64,000 nucleotides of DNA from Marinobacter nauticus (GCF_019801015.1 NZ_JAHVJZ010000001.1:744001-808000), one strand, 5' to 3'. Positions 26,831 to 35,780 are shown, counted from the first letter of the stretch. Notes: a model not told the origin generated them from the letters alone. Translations and numbers: made by a program.

Positions 26831-27112
26831 TCAGGCCGCTTTGCTGGCTTTGGCGGGCTTTTCTGCCTTGGGCGCAGGCTTGGCGGCCTTACCGCCTTTC
26901 AGCAACCCCATCAGCTCAACTTTTCGCTCAGCCAGATACAGGGCCAGCTCTTCCAGCTTCTCCTCGTCCACCAGTGCCGACTGAGCCAGCATTGGCTCAA
27001 GGCTTTCCGCCAGATCCAGCATCTTATCGTAGGCGTCCGCTTCGGCTTTGGTTGAAAAGGTCATCCGCTCCTCTCCGTCCCGCTCCACTACGTACTTGAC
27101 GACCACCGCCAT
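26831..27112 (-). CDS. yebG: YebG family DNA damage-inducible protein
   Basis: A 93-residue YebG-type protein: the MAVVVKYVVERDGEERMTF opening, AEADAYDKMLDLAESL and YLAERKVELM segments closely follow E. coli YebG. The C-terminal 20 residues are a Lys/Ala/Pro repeat, a likely disordered, perhaps nucleic-acid-binding tail. The start at 27112 is preferred over 27139 because AGGAAG precedes it and it matches the family N-terminus. A LexA-type box lies upstream at 27165, so the gene is probably SOS-induced. The molecular role of YebG is not established. Confidence 0.92.
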   Translation of the reverse strand: MAVVVKYVVERDGEERMTFSTKAEADAYDKMLDLAESLEPMLAQSALVDEEKLEELALYLAERKVELMGLLKGGKAAKPAPKAEKPAKASKAA

Positions 27113-27150
27113 GTCCGCTTCCTCATCATTGTGACTCAAACCAACGGCAG

Positions 27151-27180
27151 GTTATCAAAGCAAACTGGATAAATAAACAG
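27151..27180 (-). promoter_or_regulatory. yebG promoter with LexA box
   Basis: CTG-N10-CAG at 27165-27180 (CTGGATAAATAAACAG) matches the gammaproteobacterial LexA consensus core and ends with the expected TA. On the minus strand TGTTTA and GATAAC (27151-27156) are 17 bases apart, so the box covers the -35 element, an ideal place for repression. Confidence 0.75.
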
Positions 27181-27337
27181 TATTCAGCATGAAAATTGAC
27201 CTCACCCCATGCCGGTTCGTTAACTAAACTAAACAACAAGATAAGGGACGAGCTTGCGGCATTTGTACCGGTGCGTCTGTTGACCGGTTCCGCCAGCTGA
27301 CAATAGCAACCGCTTGGGAACCGCGGAATCATGGCGT

Positions 27338-28342
27338 ATGGCTGAGATCCATGCTGGGCAACCCCACACTCTGATGCGCAAATTTGTGGCGCGGTTGCGT
27401 CGTACCTGGCGCTACGCCATTCGCAATGCCCAATTTCTGGCAGGCCGCCCCCATTTGCACATTGCAATCTTTGAGGACTGCCCCTGGTCGATGCCCTTCT
27501 TCGACTGGATTGAACGCACTCACCCAGCAGTCTATCGCCACATCCGCCTGACCTACGCGACGGGCCCCTTCACCTATCGTTGGCCCGGAGGGCGGGGTCT
27601 GCTGCCCTGGGTGCCGTCTCCCAGCACACACCAGGACCACCTGCCTTACGAAGAGTTGCTGGCACTGGAGCAGATCTATCTTCAGCACGACTTACCCGTA
27701 TTTAACCCGATCTCCCGGCTTAGCCACGCCCGCCAGGCCATCGCGCTCGCCACAGCACAGGAGATGGGGCTTCACTGTGCCGATTACGAAATCTGTGGCC
27801 CTGAGAGTCGGATTGAGGAGATCCAGGCTCTGGTGGGCAGCCCGTTCCTTGTCCGCGATCTCAGCGAATTTGGGCGCCCGGCCTACACCATCTTTTCTGA
27901 GGCCCAGTGGCGTACTCTGCCATGGCATCTGCTGCGCCAGCCAGTGGCCTACAGTTGGCAGGACGGCGACGACCTGCCCTACTTCGCGCTCGCTTCCGGA
28001 GAACGGCTCACGGCGCTGAGTCGTGGTGGCGATGGGATCCCCCCGACGTTACCGGTTGATTCGTTGCCGCTGATTCGGCTTCAGGAGACTTTGGGGCTGA
28101 CGCTGCTGGCGTATGAGATGAGCACCGACCGGCAAGGCGCGCCGGTGCTGTGGGGTGTGGCCCCGCTGCCAAAAATGCTGGAACAGCAGCATGAGCTGGA
28201 CCAGGCGGCATTAGAAACGGTTTACCAAGCCACTCTTTACGCGCTATTGGACAAATTGGGCTGGCATTACAGCGGTGTGTCGGTACAAACCTCCGCCGCT
28301 TCCGACCGCTCCGCCAAGGCGCTCAACCGCGAGACAGAATAG
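27338..28342 (+). CDS. ATP-grasp-like protein (RimK-type superfamily)
   Basis: A 334-residue cytoplasmic protein. The overall pattern suggests an ATP-grasp ligase fold: an N-terminal part, a central PVFNPISRLSHARQAIALATAQEMGLH segment as in RimK-like substrate domains, a mid LVGSPFLVRDLSEFG segment, and a C-terminal LGLTLLAYEMS segment where RimK proteins have a metal-binding strand. The usual acidic metal ligands and NxN motif at the C-terminus are not clear, so activity is doubtful. The start is uncertain; ATG 27338 is used, and 27374 is possible. It stands alone. Confidence 0.55.
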   Translation: MAEIHAGQPHTLMRKFVARLRRTWRYAIRNAQFLAGRPHLHIAIFEDCPWSMPFFDWIERTHPAVYRHIRLTYATGPFTYRWPGGRGLLPWVPSPSTHQDHLPYEELLALEQIYLQHDLPVFNPISRLSHARQAIALATAQEMGLHCADYEICGPESRIEEIQALVGSPFLVRDLSEFGRPAYTIFSEAQWRTLPWHLLRQPVAYSWQDGDDLPYFALASGERLTALSRGGDGIPPTLPVDSLPLIRLQETLGLTLLAYEMSTDRQGAPVLWGVAPLPKMLEQQHELDQAALETVYQATLYALLDKLGWHYSGVSVQTSAASDRSAKALNRETE

Positions 28343-28368
28343 CGCCGGCTTGGGCACGACATACCGCC

Positions 28369-29223
28369 CTACTCGCCAAGCAAGCCGATCGCTTCCGCCA
28401 CATCCGCAATGGGCCGGTAATCGTCGTTACTGGCTTCAACAAAGCCCTGGCGTGGAAATGCAGAAAGCAATCGGGGATCGTCCATAGCCAGGATGGCGGC
28501 CTGCAACTTGTCGCCGAATCCCGGCCCGAACTGACTGTCGATATTGCCGCGAACGGTCCAGTGGTAATCCGGATAAGGCGGCGTTTCCCACACCACTTTG
28601 ACCTTCGCCGGATCCACCACCCCAGCCCGAATCGACTGTTGCCACACCTTGTAATTCACGGCTCCTGCGTCAAACACCCCGGCCTGGACTTGTGCCAACG
28701 TGCGGCTGTGATCGCCAGAGAAGCCAACGCGGCTGAACACGTCACTGTCCTTACCCAGGTATTTCTCGATGTAGTACTGGGGCATCAGGCGCCCGGATGT
28801 TGAGACTTCTGCGCCATAGGTAAAACTGAGGCCGAGCAGGTCTTCGCGCTTCAGCTCCCGCTGCAAGCCCAACCCGGTCGCAGCGTTCACCACAAAGTAG
28901 GTGCGGAAAAACTGGTCTTCATAGCCCTGCGCAATGGCGCGCGAGCCCGGCACCAGACGACGGGCCTGCACTCCGGACAATCCGCCAAACCAGGCCAGCT
29001 GAACCTGATCATTACGAAAGGCGCTCACCGCAGCCGCATAAGACTCCACCGGAAGGTAACGCACCTCCATCTTCAGGGTATCAGACAGGTACTCGGCCAC
29101 CAGTTCAAAGCGGGCACCAAGCTTGTCCTCATCCTGATCCGGTATGGCGGTAAAGTAGAGTGTCTCGGCGCTGGCCAAAAACGACATCATTAACGCAATA
29201 GCGGTAACCACAGCACGACACAT
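28369..29223 (-). CDS. Putative selenate/phosphonate-type ABC transporter substrate-binding protein
   Basis: A 284-residue periplasmic binding protein with a signal peptide ending near FLASA. The PhnD-like fold is clear: AIPDQDEDKL, QLAWFGGLSGVQARRLVPGSRAIAQG and FSGDHSRTLAQVQAGVFDAG. These match the PhnD-like subfamily annotated as putative selenate-binding proteins more closely than classic phosphonate PhnD; substrate assignment there is itself tentative. No permease or ATPase gene accompanies it, so it is an orphan or serves a distant transporter or a sensor. ATG 29223 is used; GTG 29229 is possible. Confidence 0.8.
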   Translation of the reverse strand: MCRAVVTAIALMMSFLASAETLYFTAIPDQDEDKLGARFELVAEYLSDTLKMEVRYLPVESYAAAVSAFRNDQVQLAWFGGLSGVQARRLVPGSRAIAQGYEDQFFRTYFVVNAATGLGLQRELKREDLLGLSFTYGAEVSTSGRLMPQYYIEKYLGKDSDVFSRVGFSGDHSRTLAQVQAGVFDAGAVNYKVWQQSIRAGVVDPAKVKVVWETPPYPDYHWTVRGNIDSQFGPGFGDKLQAAILAMDDPRLLSAFPRQGFVEASNDDYRPIADVAEAIGLLGE

Positions 29224-29416
29224 CGTCACATCCCTGGTGAAAAAGAGGGAATCGTATTCTACGTGAATGACGGTTTTTTGCCATTTTTGTTAACACCCGA
29301 CATGGGGCACAAATCACCTTTTTGCTACAGTACCGACACTCTGCGCAGTAAGTTCAGCAATGATACAGCCGCAAAGAGTATGCTGTAGCGGTTGCAAATA
29401 AGACTCGGACACCAAT

Positions 29417-30091
29417 ATGCAAATTCTTGTGATCGAAGATGACCCGCTCCTGTGCCACCACCTGAAGGTGCGCCTGACCGAGATGGGTAACCAGGTACAA
29501 GCAAGCCAAACGGCCTCTGAAGGCGAGTATCTGGCCGACAACTATCCGCTGGATATTGCCGTCATCGATCTGGGCCTGCCGGATGAGAGTGGCCTCTCCC
29601 TGATTCAGCGCCTGCGTGAGAAGGGCAAAGCCTTTCCCATCCTGATCCTGACGGCGAGAGACAGCTGGCAGGATAAGGTGGAAGGCTTGAATGCCGGGGC
29701 GGACGATTACCTGGTCAAGCCATTCCGCATGGAAGAGTTAATGGCCCGTCTCAACGCGCTGGTGCGCCGCAGTGCCGGCTTCATCAAACCCGAAATCACC
29801 TGCGGTACCCTGAAGATGGATCTGACCGGGAAGACGGTAACCCTCGGCGGTGAACTGCTTGAGCTGACCGCCTTTGAATACCAGATCCTGGAATACCTGA
29901 TGCGACACCATCAGCAGGTGATCTCCAAGCAGCGCTTGCTGGACGTGCTGTACGAAGACCGCGAAGGCGATCCCAACACCGTTGAGGTGATGATCTCCCG
30001 TCTGCGTAAAAAGCTGGTCAGCGGCGGCATGGACAGCCCCATCGTCACCATCCGGGGCCAGGGCTACCGATTTAATCAAGCGTGTCAGTGA
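29417..30091 (+). CDS. phoP: OmpR/PhoP-type response regulator
   Basis: A 224-residue two-component regulator. The receiver domain has the acidic pocket EDD (7-9), phospho-acceptor Asp51 (VIDLGLPDESG) and Lys in VKPF near residue 101; the winged-helix DNA-binding domain occupies about 128-222 (ELTAFEYQILEYLMRHHQQVISKQRLLDVLY). Its sequence and its PhoQ-like partner next door support PhoP, which in enterics responds to low magnesium and cationic peptides. The regulator stop lies three bases before the kinase ATG. Confidence 0.85.
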   Translation: MQILVIEDDPLLCHHLKVRLTEMGNQVQASQTASEGEYLADNYPLDIAVIDLGLPDESGLSLIQRLREKGKAFPILILTARDSWQDKVEGLNAGADDYLVKPFRMEELMARLNALVRRSAGFIKPEITCGTLKMDLTGKTVTLGGELLELTAFEYQILEYLMRHHQQVISKQRLLDVLYEDREGDPNTVEVMISRLRKKLVSGGMDSPIVTIRGQGYRFNQACQ

Positions 30092-30093
30092 CC

Positions 30094-31467
30094 ATGCGTT
30101 TTCGCCAACTCTGTCGTCGCCCGACCATTTTCCGTCGGGTGATCGGCACGTCAATGATCGTTCTGACCCTGGCCGTTCTCACACTGGCGGGGGCAGAGCG
30201 TTATCTGAACGAGAACGATCTTTACGGTCGTACAGCCCGAACCATTCCCGCGCAGTTGGCCTACATTGGCGAAGAACTCCAGAAGGATGGCGTTAACATC
30301 GGCTCCAGTGGCCTGGCCAACGACGGGCAGTTTAAGCCCGGTGCCAACCTGTTTGCGGTTTGTCGAAACGGCCAGGAAACCATTTTCGTTTCCCGGGGTG
30401 CGCAAAAGCTGGGCCTTACCGGCCTGTGCGATATCCTTCCTGAAGACCCGGAAGATGTCCCCACTCAGCCGGTCACCCTCAGTAACGGCAAACCGTACTA
30501 TCTATACCCCCTCTCCTTTGAAACCGAAAAGGGTCATGTGGACTTTATGATCCTTCGGGAAGGCAGTGAGGCGGCCGCAGAATTGAAAACTCTGGATCGC
30601 CGGGTGGCACTGAAAGTGGCCATTACCCTGCCGATCATCCTGTTGCTGCTGATCAGCGCAGCACTGTGGGGGATGAAGCCGCTGAAACTCCTTGGTCAAC
30701 AGCTGCATGAGATCATCCGTGGCTCCCGCGCCCGGCTCGATCCGCCCGAGGCCAATGAGCTGCAGGAGATCACACTGGCGCTGAATGAGCTGCTGTCCCA
30801 GTCCGAGCGACGCAAGGACACCTACCAGAATGCCATGAAAGACCTGGCCCACAGCCTCAAGACCCGTCTTGCTGCGGCGCAGGCCATTATGGACGAGGAA
30901 GGCGATCCGGCGACCAAGCGGGAACAGCTGTATGAACAGCTCGGGCAGATGGATCTTCTGGTGCAGTACCAGTTACGCAAAGCCACCATGGGTCGTCAGG
31001 GTCTGAGCAAGTCCACCGCTGCCATTGAGCCGGTGGTCCGCCAACTGGCCAACATGCTGGACAAAGTCTATCGGGACAAAGCGGTTCAGTCTCAGCTGGA
31101 GATCGACGCAGATTGCCCCTTCCCCGGTTCCAGGGAAGACCTGATGGAGCTGCTGGGCAACCTGATGGACAACGCCTACCGCTTTGCCCTCAACACCGTT
31201 CGTGTGCGGGTTTCCCGAACACCGGAAGGTCACTGCCTGCTTCAGGTGGAGGATGATGGCCCGGGCATCGACAGCAACGAGCGGCAGCGGGTGCTGCGCC
31301 GGGGCGAACGTGCCGATGAACGGCATCCGGGTCAGGGCATTGGCCTGGCGGTCTGCAATGAGCTTGCGATCGCGTACGGCGGTGAACTCACCATTGATCA
31401 GTCGCCGTTACAGGGCGCCCGAATCAACCTGCTCCTTCCGTTAGATGGTTATTCCACCAAAGAATGA
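30094..31467 (+). CDS. phoQ: PhoQ-type sensor histidine kinase
   Basis: A 457-residue inner-membrane kinase: TM1 near residues 16-34, periplasmic sensor about 36-172, TM2 about 180-203, HAMP, dimerisation domain with His253 in MKDLAHSLKTRLAAAQ, and an ATPase domain with NLMDNAYRFA, DDGPGID and GQGIGLAV motifs. PhoQ usually has LKTP after the active His; here it is LKTR, a small oddity. The periplasmic domain has two Cys (about 90 and 112) that could form a disulfide, and an acidic patch (LPEDPEDVP). A GTG at 30082 overlapping phoP is an alternative start. Confidence 0.85.
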   Translation: MRFRQLCRRPTIFRRVIGTSMIVLTLAVLTLAGAERYLNENDLYGRTARTIPAQLAYIGEELQKDGVNIGSSGLANDGQFKPGANLFAVCRNGQETIFVSRGAQKLGLTGLCDILPEDPEDVPTQPVTLSNGKPYYLYPLSFETEKGHVDFMILREGSEAAAELKTLDRRVALKVAITLPIILLLLISAALWGMKPLKLLGQQLHEIIRGSRARLDPPEANELQEITLALNELLSQSERRKDTYQNAMKDLAHSLKTRLAAAQAIMDEEGDPATKREQLYEQLGQMDLLVQYQLRKATMGRQGLSKSTAAIEPVVRQLANMLDKVYRDKAVQSQLEIDADCPFPGSREDLMELLGNLMDNAYRFALNTVRVRVSRTPEGHCLLQVEDDGPGIDSNERQRVLRRGERADERHPGQGIGLAVCNELAIAYGGELTIDQSPLQGARINLLLPLDGYSTKE

Positions 31468-31476
31468 ATAACTCTG

Positions 31477-31517
31477 GCCTCCTGCTCGGTCTGTTTACTG
31501 GCAGACCAACAGGAGGC
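31477..31517 (+). promoter_or_regulatory. Hairpin sequestering the ribosome-binding site of the DUF2057 gene
   Basis: GCCTCCTG (31477-31484) pairs with CAGGAGGC (31510-31517), which contains the GGAGG of the gene starting at 31524. An inner GGTCTG/CAGACC stem (31488-31493 with 31502-31507) extends the hairpin, leaving an eight-base loop. It lacks a U-tract, so it looks like a translational control element rather than a terminator. Confidence 0.7.
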
Positions 31518-31523
31518 TATCTC

Positions 31524-31940
31524 ATGACCCGTCTATCTCTGCTTTGTGCCCTGCTGCTAAGCGTATCGACCGCTTTTGCCGGCGAACTCCAACTTGGCCA
31601 TAACGTTCGGGTACTGACCCTTAACGGCGAACCGGTTAACGCCTATGAAACCAGCCTGAGCGTTGGCCCCGGTTCACAAGTGCTGACCGTCCGCTACGAC
31701 GCGTTGTTTGAAGCCACTTCTGAGGATCACGAATTCATCCGCTCTGCGGTTCAGGTGATTCGCTTCGAGGCGGTGTCCAATGAGCAATACCGACTGCAGG
31801 CACCGAGCATGACACTTCAGCAGGCCCGCCGTTATGCCGCCGACCCGCAGTTCACCTTGACCCGCAGTGACGGAGAGCGGGTGGCCCACCGGACCTGGAG
31901 CCGTGATGAGTTGTTAGCCGAACTGCTCGCCAAACCGTAA
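31524..31940 (+). CDS. DUF2057 (YccT/CsgI-like) periplasmic protein
   Basis: A 138-residue exported protein with a clean signal peptide (ending STAFA near residue 19) and the DUF2057 pattern GxxVxxLxxNGEPV followed by an LTVRYD strand. The E. coli member YccT/CsgI has been linked to curli control; the role here is unknown. The ATG at 31524 has a strong GGAGG that is embedded in a hairpin with upstream sequence. It is 56 bases after the phoQ stop, so it may be read through from phoPQ. Confidence 0.82.
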   Translation: MTRLSLLCALLLSVSTAFAGELQLGHNVRVLTLNGEPVNAYETSLSVGPGSQVLTVRYDALFEATSEDHEFIRSAVQVIRFEAVSNEQYRLQAPSMTLQQARRYAADPQFTLTRSDGERVAHRTWSRDELLAELLAKP

Positions 31941-32005
31941 CGCTCTGTGTTCTTTGAATATATCTTCAGATAAACTGTCGGCAACATCGGAAGTTGTCGA
32001 CAGAG

Positions 32006-33253
32006 ATGAGCCAAGCAACCACAAAACTCGATATCGATAAGGTCAGGGTGGGTCACTATGTGCGCCTGCCCATTCCCTGGCGCGATCACCCCTTTATGTT
32101 CAATAGCTTCCGGGTCAAGGAGCCACGGCAGCTGTTGCTGCTTAAGCGCCTGAATCTGAAATTTGTCTATATCGACCTTAAGCGCTCCGAGGTGGACGAC
32201 TCCGCTCAGCCGGTCCAGGAGCAAAGTAACGAGCAGGAGTTGCTCGCCGCACAGCAAGCGTTGGCGGAAGCCAAGCAAGCCCGGATTGAGCGGTTAAAGG
32301 TCTACCGCCGTGGCCTTAAGGCCACCAGTCAGCGCTACCGGGACAACCTGGCCCGAACCCGCTCCCTCGCCAGCAAAGTGCGCGCCCGCCCCGAAGAGGG
32401 GGTCCAGGCCGCCACGCAGATGATCCAGGGCATTATGGAGGAGCTGATGAGCTCCGATGGCCTGGAGTTGCACCTGATGAGCGAAGGCGAACACAAAGAC
32501 GCCATTCACCATCACGGCCTTAATGTCACCGTGCTCTCACTGATGCTGGCCAAGCGCCTGGGCCTGACCGAGATGGAGATGGAGATCATCGGTCTCGGTG
32601 CCCTGTTCCATGATTTCGGCAAACTTCGGCTCCCGGGCGGGCTGGCAAACCGGCTGCCCACTAACCAGGCGGAGTGGTCGGCGTTTAAGAGCCACCCCAA
32701 TCTGGCCGACAATCTGATTGATGGTGATAACGGCCTGCCCTGGCAAGCGGTGGCCATCATCCGCCAGCACCACGAATTTCTCGACGGCAGCGGTTTCCCC
32801 GAGGGACTGAAAGGGGAGCGAATCGATCCGCTCGCGCAACTGGTTACCGTGGTCAATGAGTACGACAACCTGGTTCACCACCAGGATCCCCGCAAACGGC
32901 GGACACCGAATACCGCGCTGGGTTGGCTTTACAAACACAGCCAGGACAAACTCAACGTTCATTACCTGCAGCAGTTCATCAAGATGATGGGGATCTACCC
33001 ACCCGGGTCCATCGTCCAGCTGGATAATGGCCAGTACGGCATCGTGATGTCGATCAATGAACAACACCTGCTGAGCCCCAACGTCATGCTCTATGACCCG
33101 GCCATCCCCGTGCAGGAAGCGGCGGTGTTGAGCGTGGGAGAGGAAGGTCTCAAGGTCACCAAATGCCTGTCCCCTGACGCATTGTCCAAGGGCGCTTACG
33201 AATACCTGAGCCCGCGGGAACGCATCAACTACTTTATTCAGGGCAAGAACTGA
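32006..33253 (+). CDS. DUF3391-HD-GYP cyclic-di-GMP phosphodiesterase-like protein
   Basis: A 415-residue cytoplasmic protein with an N-terminal DUF3391 domain (about 5-90; VGHYVRLPIPW, then FRVKEPRQL), a linker rich in Gln, Ala and Arg, and an HD-GYP domain (about 150-370). The HD site is HDFGK near residue 205. The second signature reads HHEFLDGSGFP, so GYP is changed to GFP, but the metal-binding HH is kept. It probably cleaves c-di-GMP. The ATG at 32006 is chosen over TTG 31994. A terminator follows. Confidence 0.9.
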   Translation: MSQATTKLDIDKVRVGHYVRLPIPWRDHPFMFNSFRVKEPRQLLLLKRLNLKFVYIDLKRSEVDDSAQPVQEQSNEQELLAAQQALAEAKQARIERLKVYRRGLKATSQRYRDNLARTRSLASKVRARPEEGVQAATQMIQGIMEELMSSDGLELHLMSEGEHKDAIHHHGLNVTVLSLMLAKRLGLTEMEMEIIGLGALFHDFGKLRLPGGLANRLPTNQAEWSAFKSHPNLADNLIDGDNGLPWQAVAIIRQHHEFLDGSGFPEGLKGERIDPLAQLVTVVNEYDNLVHHQDPRKRRTPNTALGWLYKHSQDKLNVHYLQQFIKMMGIYPPGSIVQLDNGQYGIVMSINEQHLLSPNVMLYDPAIPVQEAAVLSVGEEGLKVTKCLSPDALSKGAYEYLSPRERINYFIQGKN

Positions 33254-33257
33254 GCAT

Positions 33258-33290
33258 CAATGGCGCAGGCCTTTGCCTGCGCCATTTTTC
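33258..33290 (+). terminator. Intrinsic terminator of the HD-GYP gene
   Basis: AATGGCGCAGGC, loop CTTT, GCCTGCGCCATT followed by Ts, five bases after the stop codon. Confidence 0.92.
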
Positions 33291-33446
33291 TCCCTCAGCC
33301 GCACCGGGCACCCGCCCTAACCCACTCTGCTTCCTTGCGAAGTTGGCAACGGCCAACCATGCTTAACCGGCACGCCGACACCGTCGTGCCAAGGAAGACC
33401 TCCCCGACATTGGACGTTGTAGCTCACCAACGCCTCGGAGGGGAGC

Positions 33447-33791
33447 ATGACTTCACTGCCGGATTTCGACACGCTGCAACGGATGGCCCAGTCCGACCCG
33501 GACGCTTTGCAGCGACTTCGACAAACCCTGATCGACGAAACCATTGCCGCGGCCGACCCCACCCACCGGCCACAACTCGAAGCGCTGCAATCTCATGTTG
33601 ACCGCACGCTCGAACGTGCCAGCAATCCCTGCCATGGAATGATTCAGGTGATGGGGATGATGCAGGAAAAGCTCTACCAGTTGTCCGTCGTCCTAAATGA
33701 TCCCGATGCCTACTTCCGCCAGGAGGCGAAGATTTTGTCGCTTCGTTCGGGAATTGAGCAGAGATCAGGAAAAGAGCCAAACGGAGCGTGA
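33447..33791 (+). CDS. DUF3135 family protein
   Basis: A 114-residue soluble helical protein of the DUF3135 family, opening LPDFDTLQRMAQSDPDALQRL and with the conserved RxxNPCHGMIQVMGMMQEKLYQL segment near residue 57. GGAGGGG lies just before the ATG. The function is unknown. The C-terminus is basic and polar. Confidence 0.82.
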   Translation: MTSLPDFDTLQRMAQSDPDALQRLRQTLIDETIAAADPTHRPQLEALQSHVDRTLERASNPCHGMIQVMGMMQEKLYQLSVVLNDPDAYFRQEAKILSLRSGIEQRSGKEPNGA

Positions 33792-33899
33792 CCAACCCGT
33801 CATAAATCGCGATTTTTCGTGTTCGATTTTACTCCTGCTGGCTATGCTGGGAGCCCCCCAAGCGCGCTTTGATAGTGCCAGAACTTCCGTAAGAGCAGG

Positions 33900-34640
33900 A
33901 TGATTGACGTAATTCATGCCATTTGGCACCAGGATGTGGGATTTTTGCAGCAATATCCCCACATTTGGCTGCTGGTGCTTTGCCTGTTTCTGATCCTGAT
34001 GATCGAATCGGCCTTTGTGTTTTTGCCCCTGCCCGGCGACAGCATCGTAATTTTCGGTGGTGCGCTGGTGGGCCTGGGCATTGTGGATCCCAGTGTCAGC
34101 ATTGTGGTGATCCCCGCTGCGGCGGCCGTTGGTGGATACCTGGCTTACGAACAGGGGCGCTGGCTGGAACAACGTCCCTCCCGCTTTAATATCGAACGGT
34201 TATTGCCGCAGGGCACGCTGGAGCGGGCCGCAGAGTTGTTCCGTCGACACGGCATTCTGGCCCTGTTTGCTGCCCGCTTCCTGCCCTTTGTTCGAGTACT
34301 GGTACCCATGCTGATGGGCGCGGCGCGACTGTCCCGCCGCCGCTTTGCGCTGGTCAATGCGGTGAGTGCATTCTGTTGGGCCGGGTGTCTGGGGTTTTTC
34401 GGGGCCTTCGTGGTGAACACGCCGTTTTACGAAGAGCACGCCGCGCTCATCGCCCGTACCGCAGTGCTGCTGCCTCTGGCGCTGTTCGCTTCCGCCATTG
34501 TGGCGGTGCTGTACCGCCATTTCCGCAGCCAGCCGCCACAGATGCCGGTGCTGCCGGTTGAGCCGACGCTAACGCCGGCTCAGCATCCCGAGCAAACTGC
34601 CCTGGACCAGCAGGTCAAAAAGGATCACACCGTAACATAA
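33900..34640 (+). CDS. DedA family membrane protein
   Basis: A 246-residue inner-membrane protein of the DedA family, now linked to flipping of undecaprenyl phosphate and phospholipids. The family signature is present: an acidic Glu in the first re-entrant region (LILMIESAFVFLPLPGDSIVIFGG) and FAARFLPFVRVLVPMLMG with the two essential Args near residues 123-128. The C-terminal 70 bases overlap the end of the convergent antiporter gene, so the polar tail (after about residue 215) is dispensable-looking and could be a late extension. Confidence 0.9.
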   Translation: MIDVIHAIWHQDVGFLQQYPHIWLLVLCLFLILMIESAFVFLPLPGDSIVIFGGALVGLGIVDPSVSIVVIPAAAAVGGYLAYEQGRWLEQRPSRFNIERLLPQGTLERAAELFRRHGILALFAARFLPFVRVLVPMLMGAARLSRRRFALVNAVSAFCWAGCLGFFGAFVVNTPFYEEHAALIARTAVLLPLALFASAIVAVLYRHFRSQPPQMPVLPVEPTLTPAQHPEQTALDQQVKKDHTVT

Positions 34641-35687
34641 CGACTGAACCGTCCACCAAGCCGGCAGGTCGGTCGGCAGCGCCAACACCAGAGCCAGGGT
34701 AATGGGACCCCGGCTCGGCGCCAGAAGCCAGAATGGGCGCTCCGCTTTGGTTATCGGCAACGACGCCGCCATCAGCCATGGCAACAGAGACAGCGTTCGA
34801 ATCAGCACCGCAGCAAGAATCCCCAGTCCCATGGCCCAATAGCGCTCGGTAAACATCGACAGCGTCAGGGAAAAACCCAGCACCAGCACCAGCGCATCAG
34901 CCAGAGCCACACTCAGATTGCCACAGGGCACCACCGCGCGATGACGATGCTTTAACCAGAACACCGCCATCAGCACCACGACCAACCCCGGCGCTTTGAG
35001 CAAGTCGTCACTGATCCAGTAAAGCCACCACAGCCAGATGCCGGTGCCCAGAGCCCCCCATTGAGCCCCCCCGGCCCATCGCCATATCAACACCCCAGCA
35101 CCGGCGCAGAGCACCGCCGTCAGCAGCGTCAGGCCCAGTTTCGCCCCTCCGGTTGACCAGGACCAGTTGGCCAGCGTCTCCAGCCCCAGCAACGTGGTCA
35201 GCAGCACCAACGCCAACGGTTCAATCAGTGCCGCTTCCCCTTCCAGCCAGGCGTGCACTCTCGGGTGACGTTGCAGAAACGGCGCAGCAAACCCCGGATC
35301 CGTGGTCGCCAGCAGCGTCGCGGCCACCACAGCAGAAAGCAGCGGGAAACCGCTATGGTCAATCCCGATAAAGAGCGCCGCACTGACGCCCGCCAACATC
35401 AACAGGAACGTCACCGCACTTTGCTTCAATATCCGCAGCCGGGATGGCTTTAATCGTCTCAGGGGTAACCGGGCCGCCAGTTCCCAGATCAACACCGGCA
35501 ACACCACATATACGATGCCGGAAACCAGCAGATGCGCATTCCAGCCGCTTTCGATGCGCAGCAGAGAGACCGCCTGACCGAGCACCGCCCCGACCAGCAA
35601 CAGCAATGGAAGACGTACTGTCGTACCGATGGGACGGCAGATCGCCACAATCGTCACCAAAAGCACAAGCGAAACCAGCGTGTTCAA
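34569..35687 (-). CDS. CPA1-type cation/proton antiporter with altered ion site
   Basis: A 372-residue membrane protein with about eleven hydrophobic segments of the monovalent cation:proton antiporter-1 family. The TDP motif (Asp130 in ATTDPGFA) of the unwound helix is present, and LEGEAALIEPLAL follows, but the usual LEGESLxND motif is changed: Asn-Asp is replaced by Ile155-Glu156. Since Asp there binds the ion, specificity may be changed or lost. TTG 35687 with AGGA ten bases upstream is the best start. Convergent with DedA, overlapping by 72 bases. Confidence 0.78.
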   Translation of the reverse strand: MNTLVSLVLLVTIVAICRPIGTTVRLPLLLLVGAVLGQAVSLLRIESGWNAHLLVSGIVYVVLPVLIWELAARLPLRRLKPSRLRILKQSAVTFLLMLAGVSAALFIGIDHSGFPLLSAVVAATLLATTDPGFAAPFLQRHPRVHAWLEGEAALIEPLALVLLTTLLGLETLANWSWSTGGAKLGLTLLTAVLCAGAGVLIWRWAGGAQWGALGTGIWLWWLYWISDDLLKAPGLVVVLMAVFWLKHRHRAVVPCGNLSVALADALVLVLGFSLTLSMFTERYWAMGLGILAAVLIRTLSLLPWLMAASLPITKAERPFWLLAPSRGPITLALVLALPTDLPAWWTVQSLCYGVILFDLLVQGSLLGMLSRR

Positions 35688-35780
35688 AGCCGTTAGTTCC
35701 TGTTTCTTGCCATAACTGACAAAGGCACCCTTTTCACTGCCAAATCCCGTCTTTTCGGCTCAATTTCTGTGACAACAAGT

